Source: Halosimplex salinum (GTDB taxonomy: Archaea > Halobacteriota > Halobacteria > Halobacteriales > Haloarculaceae). Taken from it: DNA of 64,000 nt. Below the pieces are notes generated by a model. The model did no database searches, was not told the DNA's origin, and was given only the letters and a program-made list of their open reading frames with translations. The stretch covers positions 1-64,000 of the forward strand of contig NZ_QWGG01000011.1 in NCBI RefSeq assembly GCF_003730195.1. Direction: 5' to 3'. The position numbers and the translations under genes are program-made. The stretch's first letter is position 1. Each line of letters opens with the position of its first letter. This document shows positions 60,909 through 64,000 of this stretch, one piece after another.

Positions 60909-60926
60909 AATATTATTTTCAATATA
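60901..60926 (+). terminator. AT-rich hairpin at the end of the UspA gene
   Basis: TATATTGAAA (60901-60910), loop TATTAT, TTTCAATATA (60917-60926): a perfect 10-bp stem that includes the stop codon. The following 250 bases, up to 61172, are A+T-rich and hold no gene. Confidence 0.45.
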
Positions 60927-61172
60927 CTAATTTCAGTCTTAAATCCAGAAATTTCTATTGCGTATTGATTTCAGTTTCTTCTACCAAACCAAAGAGTGTT
61001 AAGTTCGTTCTGCTGAATAAAGCGCGCGTACTGACCAGAAGGAAAACCAAGAAACGATAAGGCTACTCCTGAAAATCGTGTTTGTCTTCACGTTTAGGTG
61101 CATCAGATGGACGTTAGTGCGAGCAACGCGAAAAGTTAACTGGCAAATGGCTCCACGGACTGAGTTGTTGAA

Positions 61173-61460
61173 CTAGTCGTCCATGCCGGATGGGGTTTGG
61201 CCCGTAGTCGATCCCGACGGTGCCGACCCTGCGGCAAACTTGTAAACGGCGACGAGTCCCCAAATCACCAAGCCGAGCAGGATGATGCCCGCCCTAATGT
61301 CGATGGGGACCACTGCAGCGTGTTCGATTGCTCCCTCGCTATCGACTGGGTGCCCGGCTCCCAGTAGCATGTCGAGCAGGCCGATCACGACGACGCCCAA
61401 GACAACCAAGCCACCGCCGACGTACATGGCGATTTGGTCTGCCGTTGATAAGTCACTCAT
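61173..61460 (-). CDS. Small two-helix membrane protein, 95 residues
   Basis: Two membrane helices (IAMYVGGGLVVLGVVVIGLL and AGIILLGLVIWGLVAVYKFA) joined by a polar loop, with a Ser/Thr/Gly tail. It starts six bases after the DoxX stop, so the two are one operon; such pairs recur in haloarchaea. Likely an accessory subunit. Confidence 0.6.
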   Translation of the reverse strand: MSDLSTADQIAMYVGGGLVVLGVVVIGLLDMLLGAGHPVDSEGAIEHAAVVPIDIRAGIILLGLVIWGLVAVYKFAAGSAPSGSTTGQTPSGMDD

Positions 61461-61466
61461 TGGTAG

Positions 61467-62000
61467 TCACCCGAGGAGTTTCCGTAATCGCGTGTTCTCG
61501 AACAGTTCCATCTCACGCAGGCGGTTATCGACTGCCAGGACGCCGCCCGCTCCGAGTGCCACAATGGTTCCGAAGACCATGATCCCAAGTAGTTCACCCG
61601 TGACCATACCGTTGGCCCAGCCGCCACCGTAGCCGTTGATGAAGTAGAAGAACAGCATCATGAAGGCACCAAAGAAGGCGGCGGTCCTCGTGAGGACACC
61701 GAGTATCAGCCCGAAACCGATGGCGGTTTGCCCAAGCGGTACCGCCACGTTGACGAACGCCAACAGGATGCCGTCGCTGAACGGCGTGACGAAGGGGGCG
61801 AGAATCGTGCCCTGAGCGGCTCCGCCGACGAACCAGCTGGCGTCGAAGGGCCACGCCCAGATCTTGTCAAGGCCGGCGTGGAGCATCCACCACCCGGCGG
61901 TCAGCCGAAGCAGCAGGATCCAATACGACAACCAGGCTCCTGAGACCGAGAACGACGTCTCAGTTCCGAGAAATCTCGTTCGAATGGATTGTGTTGACAT
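61467..62000 (-). CDS. DoxX family membrane protein, 177 residues
   Basis: The start at 62000 (MSTQSIRTRFLGTETSFS). LLLRLTAGWWMLHAGLDKIW, then VPLGQTAIGFGLILGVLTRT are the DoxX/DoxD hallmarks; four membrane helices. DoxD is a thiosulfate:quinone oxidoreductase subunit in Acidianus; general DoxX proteins serve redox homeostasis. The role here is not defined. Confidence 0.82.
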   Translation of the reverse strand: MSTQSIRTRFLGTETSFSVSGAWLSYWILLLRLTAGWWMLHAGLDKIWAWPFDASWFVGGAAQGTILAPFVTPFSDGILLAFVNVAVPLGQTAIGFGLILGVLTRTAAFFGAFMMLFFYFINGYGGGWANGMVTGELLGIMVFGTIVALGAGGVLAVDNRLREMELFENTRLRKLLG

Positions 62001-62324
62001 GGCATACTTCACCTCACGACTGAGTTTATCAGAAGTGGTAAAAAGATTGGTGGTGGTTCGTGATCTCTAAGAGTCGGGGCTCATTGCAGGAACGCGGGTG
62101 TCAGAGGTGAGTTGGATGATCCTCAAGAAGGAATTCGGTCACCCTCAACGCACTGATTGTGTGCTGGGGCATGTAAGCAGGAGCACCGATGAAGCTGAGC
62201 CCACCGATTTCTGGATTTCGGAAAATTCTGTTTGAGGGACTGAATTCATCTACTGATCTAATCCTTTGTACTTACCGATCCTCTCAGTAGCTAACAGATT
62301 CTGAGAATTTAACTCGAGTGGATA
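62001..62324. other. 324-base intergenic region
   Basis: Between the DoxX start and the end of the flavoprotein gene. No coding frame or strong repeat seen; TGATAAACTCAG on the minus strand at about 62025 could be part of the DoxX promoter. Confidence 0.35.
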
Positions 62325-63500
62325 TCAATCAATTAACTCCCACTGGTTAGTCATTCCTCCATAGACACGGTTTAAAACTCGTCGTCTCGAGAAAATACGG
62401 GCAAATAAAACAGGGTGGCGGAGGAGACGCAGTAGAACTGCACTCGGAGACCGGTCAACGTCTTCAATATCGATCCCGGCAGCGGCACGAATTGCTGCTC
62501 CCAGAACCTTGGGATTACGAGTTTCAAGAAAGTATCTCACAACTGTGGCGAAAATGTACTCCGTTTTCATCCTCTGATATAATCTATCAGGATAATTGTG
62601 TAATTGGCTTCTGTTAGCCAGCTCTGCGGCCAAGAATCCCGATTCAACGGCCTGTGAGATCCCCTTTCCGGTGAGTCGGTTTGCTATACCTGCAGCATCA
62701 CCCACTCGTACGACTGAATGCTCCGGTAGATGGGTTCTGTCGGGATCAAGGCTTGGTCCCTCGGGAATGATTGCGACGTTCGTCCGTTCCTGCGACGGGA
62801 CTGGCCACCCATTCCGCTCACAGGCTTCCCTCAATGCCTTCATATAATCATTAGGCCGGTCACTGACCGTCCAGCCGATACCAACGTTGGCTCGTTGCGA
62901 TGTCTTCGGGAATGCCCACGAGTACCCTGTATAGTTCTCCAGAATTATCCGGCTGTTCGGGTACAACTCGGTGAAGTCCCCTTCGACATCACTGTTAAGC
63001 GCTACCATATATCCTGAATACTCGTTGGTTGTTCCGAGCGCTTTACTAGAGAGTGATGGCTGACCGGTTGCATCAACGACGAGATCATACTCATCGGTGA
63101 ACTCGTGGAAATCTGTCCGTGTGATAGACTGGTTTTCGTGGATGTCAACACCCTTCTCTGAGAGTTGTTCTGCCCAGGACTGCTCAACGACATTTCGGTC
63201 CGTTATATATGTATCCGCAGCAGGAAAGGTGCCGGCTCCAGTGCGGTGGCGATCGGCGTCGATTCCGTCATACACCTCCACTTCCATCGCTGGCAGCGGG
63301 TTGAGAAAGCCGTTCTCTACAGTCGGTTCGAGTGGGATCTTCGATACCGCTGTCATCGCTTCTCCGCAATTAACGCCTTTGCTATCGTAGGACTGCCGCT
63401 CATATAGTTCGACGACGAATCCAGCGTCGTCGAATCCAGCAGCTGCTGCAAGCCCGGCCATCCCTCCACCTATTACCGCAATTTTGGACGTTCGAGTCAT
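62325..63500 (-). CDS. Geranylgeranyl-reductase-like FAD oxidoreductase
   Basis: 391 residues from ATG 63500. The dinucleotide fold IAVIGGGMAGLAAAAGF with acidic end (VELYER) begins the protein; DLVVDATGQPS and VVRVGDAAGIANRLTGKGIS are the second and third FAD motifs of the group that includes geranylgeranyl reductase. In archaea such enzymes saturate the isoprenoid chains of membrane lipids; others act in quinone or carotenoid metabolism. It starts 28 bases after the DUF63 stop. Confidence 0.82.
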   Translation of the reverse strand: MTRTSKIAVIGGGMAGLAAAAGFDDAGFVVELYERQSYDSKGVNCGEAMTAVSKIPLEPTVENGFLNPLPAMEVEVYDGIDADRHRTGAGTFPAADTYITDRNVVEQSWAEQLSEKGVDIHENQSITRTDFHEFTDEYDLVVDATGQPSLSSKALGTTNEYSGYMVALNSDVEGDFTELYPNSRIILENYTGYSWAFPKTSQRANVGIGWTVSDRPNDYMKALREACERNGWPVPSQERTNVAIIPEGPSLDPDRTHLPEHSVVRVGDAAGIANRLTGKGISQAVESGFLAAELANRSQLHNYPDRLYQRMKTEYIFATVVRYFLETRNPKVLGAAIRAAAGIDIEDVDRSPSAVLLRLLRHPVLFARIFSRRRVLNRVYGGMTNQWELID

Positions 63501-63528
63501 CGGTTTTTGCCAATCTTTGAGGCCATCG

Positions 63529-64000
63529 TTAAGCTCCCAACAGCATCCGAAGTGACCCACGAACGCCCATCGGGAGTCCGATCGCTCCGATGAAGAACGT
63601 CATAAGCCACCACCACGTGTGATTCATCTCCTCTTTCGCATCGGCGAGATACCACACGATGCCGACAGTCACGACGAGTTTCAGCACGAACGTCGATCCG
63701 GAGAATCCAGTCGCCTGGTACACGAGATTCGTCACGACCAGCTTTGGGGAGTAGCCGAGGAACGTCACACCGATGAGATTCTGCGCAGCGTCCCACAACT
63801 GGCCGAAAACGGCCAGCAGAATTAGCGGGTGTCGAAGGTGGGTGATATTGGCGAAACTCGTGCCCCAGTAGTAGAGTGCGGTTACGCCGAGCGCTATCCC
63901 CGTCGTCGCGACAGGAACCCATAGGCGGAGTGGGGTCGATGTCGAGAGGCCGTGCCAAACAGCCCACCAGACGGCCCCGACAGCCCACACCGACCCGACG
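63529..64000 (-). CDS. DUF63 family membrane protein, N-terminus beyond the window
   Basis: The frame is open to base 64000; the visible part is about 157 residues. The end GAIGLPMGVRGSLRMLLG and the helix STFVLKLVVTVGIVWYLADA match DUF63, a membrane family of haloarchaea and other Euryarchaeota. At least five membrane helices are visible. Function unknown; it is cotranscribed with the flavoprotein gene. Confidence 0.75.
   Translation of the reverse strand, partial: VGSVWAVGAVWWAVWHGLSTSTPLRLWVPVATTGIALGVTALYYWGTSFANITHLRHPLILLAVFGQLWDAAQNLIGVTFLGYSPKLVVTNLVYQATGFSGSTFVLKLVVTVGIVWYLADAKEEMNHTWWWLMTFFIGAIGLPMGVRGSLRMLLGA

Noticed and set aside
1-64000. CRISPR array
   Set aside because: No run of regularly spaced direct repeats of 25-40 bases was seen, and no Cas protein is encoded.

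Overview
The window reads as an accessory region of a halophilic archaeon (class Halobacteria), probably a megaplasmid or a chromosomal island. The proteins are strongly acidic, many genes start without a leader or overlap as ATGA, and there are haloarchaeal hallmarks: a HalOD1 domain protein, a PhiH1-repressor-like regulator, an ISH8-type IS4-family element, a halocyanin-like copper protein, TRAM and SUI1 proteins and many tiny zinc-ribbon proteins. Base composition is mosaic by eye: the 20-31 kb genes are visibly richer in A+T than the metal-resistance genes at 42-49 kb, which suggests separate acquisitions.

Layout. (1) 0-5.3 kb: the end of a transposase-like ORF, unknown genes, a frameshifted C-terminal remnant of a DUF790 (RecB-like) nuclease gene, and a CPBP membrane protease. 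(2) 5.3-13.4 kb: a minus-strand block of small genes, mostly unrecognised, including an HNH endonuclease, a GNAT-like gene that looks frameshifted, a SWIM zinc-finger protein and several CxxC proteins. Several share a leader made of a T-run, a C-run and a Shine-Dalgarno-like GAGG. (3) 13.5-16.2 kb: membrane histidine kinase, HalOD1 protein and a winged-helix regulator.

(4) 16.4-27.0 kb: a tightly coupled five-gene operon, read on the minus strand as small ribbon-helix-helix-like protein, DUF499 AAA+ ATPase, DUF3780 protein, DUF1156 adenine methylase, then a PLD-SNF2 helicase. It looks like a BREX/DISARM-related anti-phage system without PglZ or DrmA/B/C. (5) 27.2-34.1 kb: a two-gene short Argonaute system (catalytically dead MID-PIWI protein plus a PD-(D/E)XK-APAZ nuclease), then a divergent pair made of an unknown 274-residue protein and a PIN nuclease, separated by an ISH8-like insertion. 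(6) 34-42 kb: CoiA-like nuclease, PIN/HTH toxin-antitoxin-like pair, zinc ribbons, a scar of two truncated genes, a membrane-anchored Mrr-type endonuclease, a regulator and a nucleoside-deoxyribosyltransferase-like protein. Regions 4 to 6 together form a defence island.

(7) 42.1-59.5 kb: metal handling. It holds an FmdE-like protein, a P1B-type ATPase with an unusual CPG motif, a separate HMA chaperone and an ArsR-like sensor; an amidohydrolase; a permease carrying two YHS domains; a run of Met/Gly-rich secreted or membrane proteins, three with C-terminal SHOCT motifs, including a halocyanin; an ABC-2 exporter; a YHS-MaoC fusion; an Lrp-TRASH regulator and a YHS mini-protein beside what looks like the first 12 codons of a lost copper ATPase; then a methyltransferase, a Cys-rich protein and a DUF411 lipoprotein. 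(8) 59.9-64 kb: a tandem UspA protein, a DoxX pair, a geranylgeranyl-reductase-like flavoprotein and a DUF63 membrane protein cut by the window end.

The best candidates for something new are the DUF499/DUF3780/DUF1156/helicase operon, the archaeal short-Argonaute nuclease system, the 274-residue/PIN pair and the Met-rich SHOCT copper module. No tRNA, rRNA or CRISPR array was seen.
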